A stretch of DNA of 64,000 nt from Omphiscola glabra (Eukaryota; Mollusca; Gastropoda; Lymnaeidae): assembly GCA_964017045.1 (NCBI GenBank), contig OZ024806.1, forward strand, positions 5,662,488-5,726,487, written 5' to 3'. The position numbers and the translations under genes are program-made. Under the pieces are notes generated by a model. The model was given only the letters and a program-made list of their open reading frames with translations. It was not told the DNA's origin and ran no database searches. Numbering within the stretch: the first letter of the stretch is position 1; every line of letters begins with the position of its first letter. Positions 23,641 through 34,221 of this stretch are shown in pieces.

Positions 23641-24204
23641 AACTAAGCGATCCCACTACCAGTAATAACGGAAAATGAGTCCGCCTTATTATATATGATA
23701 ACCAGCCATCACCTTTTAATTGGAACCGACAAATCACTGGCAACGTATTTGCTTAATGACCTCACGCTATCATGGCCGATTTCCCCCACCCCACCCATAT
23801 TTCTGCATCGTCACAAATGTTTAAAAAAATGGGACGCATGATCGCACATTAGCACAAATAAATACCCTCCCCCCCCCACTTTCCAGTAGCTCCACTCCAG
23901 GACAATGATGACGTGTGCGTCCCCCCCCCCCCCCCCGCACCACCACCAACCAAGGCTTCACTTCAATGGACTATCAGTATATTCCGAGCGCTCTGAGGGG
24001 AAAATAGGGTTGGGGGGGCGTGCGTATTGCCGATCGTCAGTGTCATAAGCTTACCCCCACGCTCCAGCCCCACCACACTAATGACATGGGCCTACACCAG
24101 AAATTTCCAAAGTAATTGTCCATTATTATGGCATAAGCTATATACATATTGAAGTTGAAGGCTTCTTGTGTTGATGGATATTAGCCAAAATGGGCCAAAA
24201 CCAT
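23641..24204. other. No gene; C/G homopolymers
   Basis: Several C-runs and G-runs (near 23870, 23920, 24010) in otherwise unassigned sequence. Confidence 0.4.
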
Positions 24205-24835
24205 TCATATAAAGGATCCCTCTGAGAACGTGATCACACCGAGGAACAGGATCCTAACGGGAAACGGGATCCAACTTAGAAAACGTGATCCAGTCTGGTA
24301 ACAGTATCACAACAGAGAATAGATACTCCCATGAATGTGATCTCGCGGCTTAAACGGGATCTCATAGTAGAATGGGGTCAAGCCGGGAATAGTATCACAT
24401 CGGGAAACCAGATCCCATTGAAGAACAGGATCCATTGGGAAACAGGATCCCACCGGGGAACGGGATCCCACTGAAGAACAGGACCCAATCTTGGAAAGGG
24501 ATCGCACTGGGAAAAGAGAACAGGAACCCAAAGGGTATGGGATCTCATCGGGGAAACTGGATCCCACCGGGTTCTGGTTCACGCCAGGATAGGCATCCCC
24601 AAGGTCAGGACTACAATGGGCTTGAGATTCCCACCAGGAACGGTATCCCATCAGGATCCCAAATGAGTTTGGGATGCCTCCGGGATAGGGATCCCATCGG
24701 GAAACGGGATTTTATTGTATCAGGATCTCGCTGAGTACAGGATCCCTTCAGGAGCAGGATCCCATACTGAGGACTGGGATCACAACTGTGAAGAGATCCC
24801 ACTGGGGATCGGGATACCTTTCGGATTCTATTTTA
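24205..24835 (+). repeat. GGGATCC minisatellite, ~18-bp units, ~35 copies
   Basis: Units such as GGGATCCCACTGAAGAAC, AGGATCCCACCGGGGAAC and AGGATCCATTGGGAAAC follow one another with frequent substitutions and small indels. Orientation agrees with the GGGAT arrays in the plus-strand Helitrons at 45-46.5 kb. A Helitron fragment lies just downstream at 25010. Confidence 0.85.
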
Positions 24836-25009
24836 TGAATGTTTTTTTTTTAAGGTTAGAATAAAAAAAAAACCATTCATGTGTTTTTTACAGGCCCCTT
24901 AAAATGTTAGCTAAAGGGGTTTAAAAAAATGTTCATTTCTGAATGCCATCACGAGCGACGACGCCACGAGGGACGCAGCCGGGACACGAAAAAAAAATTA
25001 AAATTATGA

Positions 25010-25160
25010 GTTCATTACCCTTCAGTACCGGTATTTGATATGGATAATCAATTGTATGTCTAATAAGTTTGATCTAAATCCATTCACCCAAGCAGGAGCC
25101 TTTGTTTGGAATTATAATTATACATATCATATAAGAAAAAAACACATGAATATTTGGCCC
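25010..25160 (-). mobile_element. Helitron internal fragment
   Basis: GAGTTCATTACCCTTCAGTA, GATATGGATAATCAATTGTATG and TATCATATAAGAAAAAAA match, in order, the repeated internal block of the Helitron at 1-1005. Confidence 0.6.
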
Positions 25161-25576
25161 CTATCCCTAAACGGAACATCTAATAAGGTTCAACCCCCCC
25201 CCCCCCCCCCCCCCCAAATCTAAACCCCTTTTTTGTCCTCCAGTATTTCATTCTTTTTTGTGAACTTGTCTATAGTTTGAAAATTTCATTTACCATACTA
25301 ACTTACAGGTGGTTAAAAATCTGGCCACAGGGTGACAGAAAAAAATACAAAACAAATGGGGCTATGTAACATTGGTTGGGGGATGTTCAAAGACGCTTTA
25401 GAAAACAAATAAAAAGAAACAAAGCGCTTTATAATTCAGCATTAGTTAACTATTACTGCCTGGATTTAATTAATAAAGAATACATGTAAGTTTACTTGCT
25501 GAAAAACGAAATGCGTTAAGAAATAATATACGCACCTGAACTTTTACCCAATTTATCTATGGCCTATGCGTATGGT

Positions 25577-25712
25577 TTTAATTCCGTTCGACCAAAATTC
25601 CGTTCGACCAAACTTTTGTTCGATCAAATTTCCATTTGACCAAACTTCCGTTCGATTAAATTTCCGTTCGACCAAACTTCCGTCAATCAATTTCCCTTCG
25701 ATCAAATTTCCG
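25577..25712. repeat. Minisatellite, TTCCGTTCGACCAAACT units
   Basis: About eight units of 16-18 bp: TTCCGTTCGACCAAAAT, TTTTGTTCGATCAAATT, TTCCATTTGACCAAACT and so on. It is translatable as a short hydrophilic repeat on both strands, but there is no other sign of coding. Confidence 0.8.
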
Positions 25713-26460
25713 GTAACCTCTACTCTGAGAATACATGTTGATTTGTGAAACAACATTACTAACTTAAAATAAATTACGGTACATAAATTAAAAAAAATAT
25801 ATTTAAACAACATTAGTTAATTAAATACAAACAAGTGTCGATTCAACATGCTGCATGTTTAATACATTTAAAGGACAATTATCAATACCCGTATTTCAAA
25901 AAATTTTGCCTAACATAAAAAAAACCTAAACTTTTAATTTGTGGCTTTATTTAGAAGAACTCATATTTATCTATGTTCCCTGCAAATATTATATTTTTGT
26001 CTCATTTTATTACAAAGTTATAGGCGTAAAAACAAAAGCAAAATGAGGGTCACGAAATATGGAGGAAAACCCCATAATGAAAAAGTGGTTTTGAGGCCAT
26101 AACTTTAAAAATTCATAACTTTTGAACCACTTGAGCTAGAAATTTGATCTCTGTGTTTTTGGAATCCATTCTCTGGGTTCTATACAGCTGTAGTATTTTA
26201 TGTTTTTAAATATGTTTTTAAATTTTCATCTATGCGCCAGTGTTTCTTTCAGGTACCCCCACCCCCGAAAATGTGTACAACAATAAAACAAAATTATATT
26301 TTTTAAAAAAATCAACTAAATTGTCACTTTTACCGGTATTTAAAATTTTTTGTTGTAAGTTGCTGGTGCCTTTAAACAATTACAATTAGTGCAACCAGTG
26401 AAATATCGTTACACTTGATATATTTGATGTTCTGTACATGTAAGGCTAATCCTGTTAGAG
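25713..26460. other. No recognised feature
   Basis: AT-rich; no exon or element boundary identified. Confidence 0.4.
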
Positions 26461-26640
26461 CAGTGGTTCTCAACCTTCCTAAGGCCTCGACCCTTTAATA
26501 CAGTTCCTCATGTTGTTGCGACCCCCAACCAAAAGAATTATTTTTGTTGCTTCTTTATAACTGTAGAGTATACGTGTTTCCGATGGTCTTAGGCGACCAC
26601 TGGGAAAGGGTCGTTCGACTCCAAAAGTTGAAAACGGTTG
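26461..26640 (+). mobile_element. SPIN-like hAT MITE
   Basis: Starts CAGTGGTTCTCAACCTTCCT and continues with CGACCCTTTAATACAGTTCC TCATGTTG-type sequence. It contains TCCGATGGTCTTAGGCGACC and GGGTCGTTCGACTCC, and ends AAAACGGTTG. These blocks match, from memory, the SPIN (SPACE INVADERS) non-autonomous hAT consensus. Flanks TGTTAGAG (26453-26460) and TGGAAGAG (26641-26648) agree at six of eight positions. A second copy is at 41954-42105. Confidence 0.75.
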
Positions 26641-26654
26641 TGGAAGAGGCTTAC

Positions 26655-26830
26655 AATATTCGATTATAAATATCGTACTGCCCGCTCCGGATTATGAACC
26701 GAAACTTACTTCTCGTTTGCAAAGTATCAAACATGTGCAATCAGTTTTCAAATTATATTTCATCAAAAAAGTATGACTTTTAAAAAGGGATTTAAAGTTA
26801 CTTATAAAGTGTATGAAATAATCATGCTTT
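26655..26830 (+). repeat. hAT-related repeat, second copy
   Basis: Collinear with 15240-15545 but lacking its middle portion: TTACAATATTCGATTATAAA, CCCGCTCCGGATTATGAA, CAAACATGTGCAATCAG and TTTTCAAATTATATTTCATC. Confidence 0.5.
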
Positions 26831-28070
26831 AAAAAAATATAGCAAATGTATTCCATGTTTATTTAACTGGATCATCAAATAGAAATAAAATTGATAATTT
26901 TTTTTTTTTACAACAAATATTAAGTATGGGGGGAGGGGGGTGTGTGTGTGGATGGGATAGTGCATGTTCAGCCCCAACCTGAACCCCCAAAAATCATTTT
27001 TTTCTTGTTTTTCAAGGAAATATAACCCAATGATTTCATGACATAAATTCCAATAGCTGCGCCAAACGTGCGGCTGCAAGTCAGGGGGGGGGGGGGGGGG
27101 GGGTTGACTAATTGGGGCTCTTATAACCTGCATTACTTGAATGCATGTTTTGTCAAATTTTCAAACCCCCCCCCCACAATTGCTCGATATTAGATTTTAT
27201 AAAGGATTTATTAAAAAAACTTTGTTTTAAGGGGTTTTTAATTATCTTTTTGATTCTGTTAAAATGTAGAAATATTTGGAAAATGTATTAATTATATGTA
27301 TTTTTTCCATTGCATTGAAAATGTAAAACAAATTAGCATTACTTTTTTATGATGTAAATAGTTTTTAATAAAAGATAAAACCACATAACTATTTGAATAA
27401 TTTTTTTATTGCATAACTAGATCAAGCAGAGCTGTTGATTGACTTTCCGAGACCCCTGCCAATTTTCATTTTTGTCCTTTCCCTGCTTTACATTGAAATT
27501 TGATAATTCAAAAAGTGTCCTCAGCACAACTTTAAGCCCCAAAAATATCAGAGGCCCACATGATGGCTTTAAATTTTTAACTAGCATCTCTCCCGTTGCT
27601 CTCTGATTAAGTGTAGAATGGTGCAAAACTAAATTCAGATTTGTGCTAAAATCCATTCTTGCATTTTAAATTTATCCAAAATTGCCTTGGGACTATAAAG
27701 ATTTAAGGGACAACACTAAGCTAGGGCAAAAAGCATTCCCTCAATGGCAGCATTTGGAATGAATTTAGTTCATGTTGGGCTGCGGCGGAGTTAGAGATTT
27801 ACCTGAACTTTATTATGGCTAATTCTGGTCTTTATCACAGGAAGTTTGAAATGACCACTCTCAAATTGTCTGAAAAAAAACCCATCAAATTCAAGTATGC
27901 GCGTCCCTGAATTTTGTATTAATCAAACATTTTCTATGGGGACCCCTGTCCCCACTTTTGCTCGAGAGTTTTTGAGACCCTCAATTTCTGCTCCCCTCTT
28001 TTGTCAAGTCATTCAAAACAACAGTACGGGGTTGAATCTAGGCTTGTGCCAAGTGATTACCATGGGGCGT
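26831..28070. other. No gene; G/C-runs and repeat-like sequence
   Basis: Contains G-runs near 26930 and 27085, a C-run near 27167, and from about 27690 sequence that leads into the tandem repeat at 28071. No exon supported. Confidence 0.4.
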
Positions 28071-28484
28071 GCCACAAACAGAGTCAATTCAGTTTATGTA
28101 TGGTACTGGGTATAATAATGCCTACCCAGACGCTTGAAAATTTTATCCCCCGATCCAACACTGAATTCAGGTAAACTCCAAAATTCACCCCTTGATTTTG
28201 AAATAATCATGGTGTGGTGATTCTCAGACCCCTCCCTTCCTATTTTCCCATAAAAGTGACATATAGCAGACCTCTCTGCCACAAACAGAGTCAATTCAGT
28301 TTATGTATGGTACTGGGTATAATAATGCCTACCCAGACGCTTGAAAATTTTATCCCCCGATCCAACACTGAATTCAGGTAAACTCCAAAATTCACCCCTT
28401 GATTTTGAAATAATCATGGTGTGGTGATTCTCAGACCCCTCCCTTCCTACTTTCCCATAAAAGTGACATATAGCAGACCTCTCT
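28071..28484. repeat. 207-bp direct tandem duplication
   Basis: Copy one 28071-28277 and copy two 28278-28484, both starting GCCACAAACAGAGTCAATTC and ending AGCAGACCTCTCT. I see a single difference (CCTATTTTC against CCTACTTTC), so the duplication is young. A diverged relative lies at 16975-17170. Confidence 0.9.
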
Positions 28485-29409
28485 GCCGCTCAAGAGTCAT
28501 CGGTGTCCTCAATTTTTGCAGTTATTCCTGATAAAAATTATCGCCAAATTTGGTTGCGATAGATGCTTTGCCTAGTGGCGTAGCTAGTATTAGTTTGGCC
28601 AAGATTTTTGTCACCCTCTCTTTCAGGATAAGAACACTGCAGCTATCCAAATATGCTACTTGATATACTTCCAGTTTGTTAAGTGATCAGATTCAGACCA
28701 GGCTCACAACACTACTGTTAAATTACATACCTCATCTGAAATCAACAATAAATAATAAAAATAATTTTTTTAATAACATGGCAAATGTAAAATTATAACC
28801 ATGTGTATGTTAAAAATCTCCACAAATTTGATAATACTCCAATATTTTATTTAATGCTACAGTCTAGTATATTCTAGTAGAATGATATAATGTCAAGGTG
28901 AGCAGCATTGGCATAGACCATTTGATTTAAAATAAATACAATTATTTTATATTTTTAAATTTGTCAAATTATTTTACAGCTGAGGCATCTAAAATAGGCC
29001 CTACTTGGAAAAGATTTTGAAGTTTTAAAAACCTCTATTTCTTCCTGATGGTCACTAGTGTAAAGTAGATTCATTGAAAGGGGACATTTGTTACTTTTTG
29101 TTTTCAGTAAAGCTTTGATTTTGTCCAGTTATTAGTGAAAGACTTATTCCAAATATCAAAACATTAATAAACTTTTAAAATATTTTTTTTTTAAAATCTA
29201 AATCTAAGAAGCTCATGTCATTGCAGGCTAAATCATAAATTAATTTTGCTTGTCCGTTTAACAGTTATTGTTGAGCATTATTTTTTTTTTGCTGAATAAA
29301 AATTTATTTAACTAATTTGTCTTAATGCTCAGTAATTTAGATGTATTAAATATAACAATGCAAAATAATATTTGTAAAAAAAAATATTTAGAAAATCTAA
29401 TTTGTTTAG
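28485..29409. other. Upstream of IQCC-like gene; first exon not identified
   Basis: AT-rich. A lone hAT-type end (AGTGGCGTAGCTAG) lies at 28575. The start codon exon of the downstream gene should be here or further upstream, but no convincing ATG-exon ending in a phase-0 donor was found. Confidence 0.4.
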
Positions 29410-32400
29410 GCACTGTTTCGAGGACATTTGGTGAGAAAACAGATTTCACAGCTCCGTCACCTCTATGATGATATTGTTCAAAACACAGATGGACAAGAGA
29501 TGGAAGTTATTTGGACGAACAATATCTTAGTTCACCCTATTGTTAGAAAATGCCGGAAAACACAAAGAGTCTCAGCAATATTACCTGTTAACAAAGTAAC
29601 CTGCATAAATGAGGTCTTGGGAAACTTAGGAACTATTACACATGAAGTTCATGATGAACCGGTTCAAGAAAATTTTATTCAAATACTCCCAGTTTTAAAT
29701 TTAAATGGTCATCACAGATCTGATCCAAAAATTTTGCCATGTGATCCTAATCATTCATCATCTAAGCAAAAAAGTAACTGTGCGTCCATAGAAGTTCAGA
29801 CTGATTCGTTTGAATTGGATGACTGTACAAGAAAAGCTTTTACAATATCTGAGCATAAAGTGGAATCCACACAAATGCAGTGTCAAAGTCTAACTGAAGT
29901 CCAGAACATTTCGCTAAAGTATTTTGCACTGCATGATAGAAGTGGTGGTGAGATCAATATAACAAAGAGTGGATCTGTCAATGAATCGTGCTCTAAATCA
30001 ATTGGTGGGTCACTGCCAGGCTTGCCTTCAGCTCCTGAGGGCGAAACTATGCCACTAAATGAGGTGCATGATAAAGAAATTATTCCATTTGATGAACTAC
30101 CAATTTTGGATTCCCATACTGCAATAGAAACAGTGGAGGAAGAACAGGAGAAAGAAATAAGGAAACAGAAAGGTTAGAATCATATTTGTTGGGTTTTTTA
30201 TTTTTGTTTTTTTATAAATTAGAAAAATAGCAGTATTTGGGATAAAAATTAATCAAATAAAAAATCAAAACAGTGAATGTATAGGCTGAAATCAGTCTCC
30301 AGTAAAAACAATGTATCACGATGACCACAATGAAAATTATTATAATTGCTTTAAAGAAGACAAAAAAGTAAACTAAATACATTACACTACACAGATCCTT
30401 CATGAAATAAGTTAAGGTCCATATGATAAAAAAGGAAATAAGATGTGCTGGGAATAGCAATGAACACATTAAAGTAGAGGGTACATGTATTTACTCCTTA
30501 CATTTTATGGGCACCAATCTCTATTCCGAATCTTAAAGATGCACCTATTCAAATAGACATCATGGATTTTGGTCACAACTGCCATCATGTTACTAACTAT
30601 ATCCCTTTCTTTAATAAAATACATATATAATATATTTAATACATTTTGTAGAAAAAATAAAATTGAGATTCAATTAGCCATTAAGTAATTGGAAGAAAAG
30701 ATTTTCAATTCATGTCAAACATTAGGCCCTTTGCAAGCACACCTGCGGCCCACAAAGAAAAATACTGGAATTTGGTCATTTACTGTGCATTTTTCACAGA
30801 AAAATGGCATGATTTTCTTTTTTCAGAATGTTTTTTTTTTACTTGGGTCTTCAATTAATTATGTCAACAAAATTTGACTGGTTATTACATTATTTTTACA
30901 AATTTAATGAGTGTAAATTAAAATAGTTATATAATTTTTAGGCTTTTAACAATGTAAGATTTCTTTAATGTGTGTCTGTCTGTGCACTGCTGATGGCTGG
31001 TCAGAATGTTAGCACACTTTGTTAGTGCAAGAGAAGTCAATAGTTGGCTTAAGAAACTGTAGATTCTGTTTGTCGCAAATGATTAGGGCGGTATGTTTGC
31101 GATCATGTTGCAGGTATGGAACAAGGACAAGGTTCAAGTGTCATGTACAGTCAAGATAAATGATATTGATAGAGTAGGAATACGATATTTAGAGAATTAG
31201 GGGAAAGTAAAGTAACTGTAATAACATTGCTGCTTGAACGAATTTGCAAAATCTGTAACATCTATTTTGCATCACAAGTCATGTTGAAATAGCATGTTCA
31301 CTAGCACCGACAATGCATAAAAAATTACCACCTGCTCCTCAACAAAAAATTATTCGACTAATGCAAGTAGTTGCCAGGAGACAGAGAGAGCTTATGGCAA
31401 TTATTGCTCACACCGTCAATGCTTCAATTTTAAGTGCTGAATGGTAAGATGAGGATGATGTTGACTTGTCTGGTATATCAGTTCCGCAAGATGAAAATGA
31501 TAAAACAGCTACTATGCCCATTGCTATGATAGAGCAACATCTTGCTACTCCCTGGGAAGATAATAGCAGCTAGAAACTATGCTCTAATTGTCAGCTATAC
31601 TGACAATAATCCTATTTATACTTCCACAAACAATGATAATTAGTCTTTTCATTGATTCTGCATTATAAAATTTAAGGTAAAAACTTTTTTACTTGTTAAC
31701 AAGCTAAAGATGCAATAAAAAAAATTTCCAACAATTTTGTGTTTTTAAAATAGATGGGCACAAAGTAAAATGTAGACTATTTAAATATATATTTATATTA
31801 TAATTCATTTTTTTTGGGGGGGGGGGGGGGGGGGGGGATAAAAATTTTGACATAGTTATTTAGGGGGGTCACTGAAAGTTTGACAGTTGTTGACAAAGAG
31901 GGGGGGGGGGGGGGTGTCCAAAAATAGCTTAAAAATTTTTGACGTAATTAATGGATGCCCCCTTATCATCTTTTAATCAATTTCAAAAGCACAAAAAAAA
32001 CAACAAACAAGAATGCAGCTGTGAGGCAAGCAAGTTAAGACTTCTAAAAAGATAAACAAGCATAAACTTAGTTGAGTTTTTTTTTTTTTTATGGTTTTCA
32101 TCAAGTACATTAAGAATAGATAAACAACTAAATACAACATTAAATCTGTGTTTATTTTAATATTAGGTGAAATGGCATGCAGCCAGCCAAAGTTAACTTG
32201 ATATTAAAGTGGCCTTTTGGGTTTGCTCGCCTCGTTTAGACCATGCTTTAAATCCCCTTTAAACTAATCTGAAGATTTTTATAATAATCTTTTAATTAAA
32301 CTCTGTTTATCATTAGCAGACTCAGCATTGTACAACCTTCCTGAAAGTAAGGAGGATCTCCAGCAGATAAAGAATACACTCACTATGGAGCTGCTGTGGG

Positions 32401-32984
32401 TACAACAAGCCATTAACAGCCGAAAACATGTACGCAACGTAATGATGGTTTCCACTTGAATGAACATTTGCATTAACCAATACAATGAAAACACATTTGC
32501 ATTTGTTGGGATCAATAAAAGAATCTTATCTTATAATATGGCTTAAAGTCATCTGTTTGCCTATATGAAAAACATTACTTTTAAGGTGAAATCTCTATTT
32601 GACAATAGTGTTTCTGGCTGAAATTCAATTATATCAGTATGTAGTATTTGATATTGTTTGATCCTATCAAAAAATTTGCCATGAACAAACATTTAGTTTA
32701 GCACAAATTAAATAATTCAAAGTATATATTTAAGAGGAATATTTAAAATTTTAAGAAATGAAAACAAAAAGTATATGATTATGGACAAATATGTGTTTAA
32801 ATCTTGGACCAACAGAAAAAATAATTATAATTTTTTATTTAATTATTATTTGCAGTACTTGCATTGATAATTCCTTTTAACTTGCAGTAGTTGCAGGTTG
32901 ACTTACACCAAATTGTAAATAAATCTGTACATTTGTTTGTTTTTATCCACATAGTATATGCATCTCAAGCAAGGGCTGCAATAA
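29410..32984 (+). CDS. IQCC: IQ motif-containing protein C-like
   Basis: Three exons: 29410-30172, 32317-32429 and 32955-32984, with GT-AG borders and matching phases (0, then 1, then 0), giving about 300 visible residues. Exon one opens with ALFRGHLVRKQISQLRHLYD, an IQ calmodulin-binding motif, followed by a residue block ending EVIWTNNIL, as in IQCC. A long acidic, disordered middle follows. The last two exons give NTLTMELLWVQQAINSRK and HYMHLKQGLQ, the conserved C-terminal helix of IQCC. The N-terminal methionine lies in an exon not found. Function is poorly known; calmodulin binding is expected from the motif. A 1.1 kb transposon sits in the first visible intron. An AATAAA hexamer overlaps the stop codon (32980-32985). 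A read-through of exon two would instead end at a TGA near 32460. Confidence 0.85.
30842..31970 (+). mobile_element. DNA transposon with CATCCATTAATTACGTCA ends
   Basis: Right end, read inwards, is AAGGGGGCATCCATTAATTA CGTC; the left end is a decayed version (CTTCAATTAATTATGTCAAC). G-runs of 15-20 nt lie inside the right end. A shorter copy without the ORF is at 14632-15010. It is located in the intron of the IQCC-like gene, same strand. Confidence 0.75.
31313..31573 (+). pseudogene. Transposon-encoded ORF, unrecognised, one stop
   Basis: 86 codons interrupted by a single in-frame TAA at 31445, open upstream to about 31259. The first half is basic and helical (LPPAPQQKIIRLMQVVARRQ, RELMAIIAHTVNASILSAEW). 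The second half is acidic (DEDDVDLSGISVPQDENDK) and ends HLATPWEDNSS. The codon content looks protein-coding. No family is recognised; position between transposon ends suggests a transposase accessory or a C-terminal fragment. Confidence 0.55.
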
Positions 32985-33460
32985 AGGAAAATTGGAATGG
33001 TTATCTTCACTGATTGCTACATAATCAGCACATCATGGACCAAGTTCCAATCAATTGGGTTTGCTTATTCTCAGATTCTAAAGCTAAAACTAGATCTCAT
33101 CCTATGTTCTTCATTTTGGTCTGACTAGAAATGCAAGTTTGATAGATATGCCTATTCAGCAAGCTCCTATTAAGTAAAAATATGTCTTATTAACAGTACC
33201 GGTAACCATTTTTATTTATTCTTGATTGAACTAATGGTCTGAAGGTAAAAAATTAAAGATCATCCATTAAAAAAGATGATAAAACGTCATTGTAGAGGCT
33301 ATGATATATCTGAATGATGTTAACCAAATAGGTCATTAAGTTTCATTTGTTTTAACAGTCGCACACCAACCATTCAAAGTAAAAACCTTTAAGCATGTAA
33401 CAATTATGTTGTTTTTTAATTTTTAATAAAGAAACTATATTATCTAACAATTAAAATTAA

Positions 33461-33694
33461 CCTTTTCGTTACCGATGGCGTTGACGGGACTTCACCCACT
33501 TTCAATTACCAAGGATGTCACATTGTCATCATAACAAAGAGGCAAAGAACTTCAATGCTATATATTTCTTTATTCGTTAATCTATAGAGAAGTTAAAAAG
33601 CGAGTTGGATAGAGAATGAAAAATACAGAAATTCTTAATGTTTTTAATGCTGAGTCAGCAAAAATCGATGCCAAAACCAGCGGTAATGAAAGGG
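33461..33694. mobile_element. piggyBac-type MITE, 234 bp
   Basis: Flanked by TTAA at 33457-33460 and 33695-33698. Terminal repeats CCTTTTCGTTACCG and, inwards from the right, CCCTTTCATTACCG. The TTAA target duplication with a C-rich start is diagnostic of piggyBac. No coding capacity. It lies between the convergent IQCC-like and ECHDC3 genes. Confidence 0.85.
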
Positions 33695-34221
33695 TTAATT
33701 CATTTCAATAGCATATTGTTACTGGGCAGCCACCAGTAACATCCATTGGCCCAGTAACACCCGGTGGCCAAGTACCACCCGGTTGCCCACCGATAAATAA
33801 ACACAATGTTGTCAATGTTTTCCTGATTAAGATAAGATTTTTTTTAATTGATCTTAAGAAATGGATTTTTTTTTAAAATTACATTTTCAGCACCTACATA
33901 AATATTCTATTATCAGAACAATCTTCTGTTCCAAACAATGCACAGCTGTTGCACATTCAATACTTAGTAAAACTGACATTGTTGGCTCATGAACTTAAGT
34001 GATTATAAGTTATGTGGTACAAGGAGCACATTTTCAGTGAGGAATATTTCAACTGGAATTATTTTAATTCTTGGGGGAAGTCTCATATCAGTGGAACTTT
34101 ATGTTCAGCCTGTGCAAAGGGAGCTGTATTTTATTTTTATCCAACAATATAATTTTAAACAAAGCTGCTGTGCATATTAATTGTCTCAATGTAGGTAATC
34201 TATAACATAACTTGAATGTAT

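Noticed and set aside
24307..24802. Open frames over the 24.3-24.8 kb array
   Set aside because: Same minisatellite by-product; no start signals or conserved protein features.
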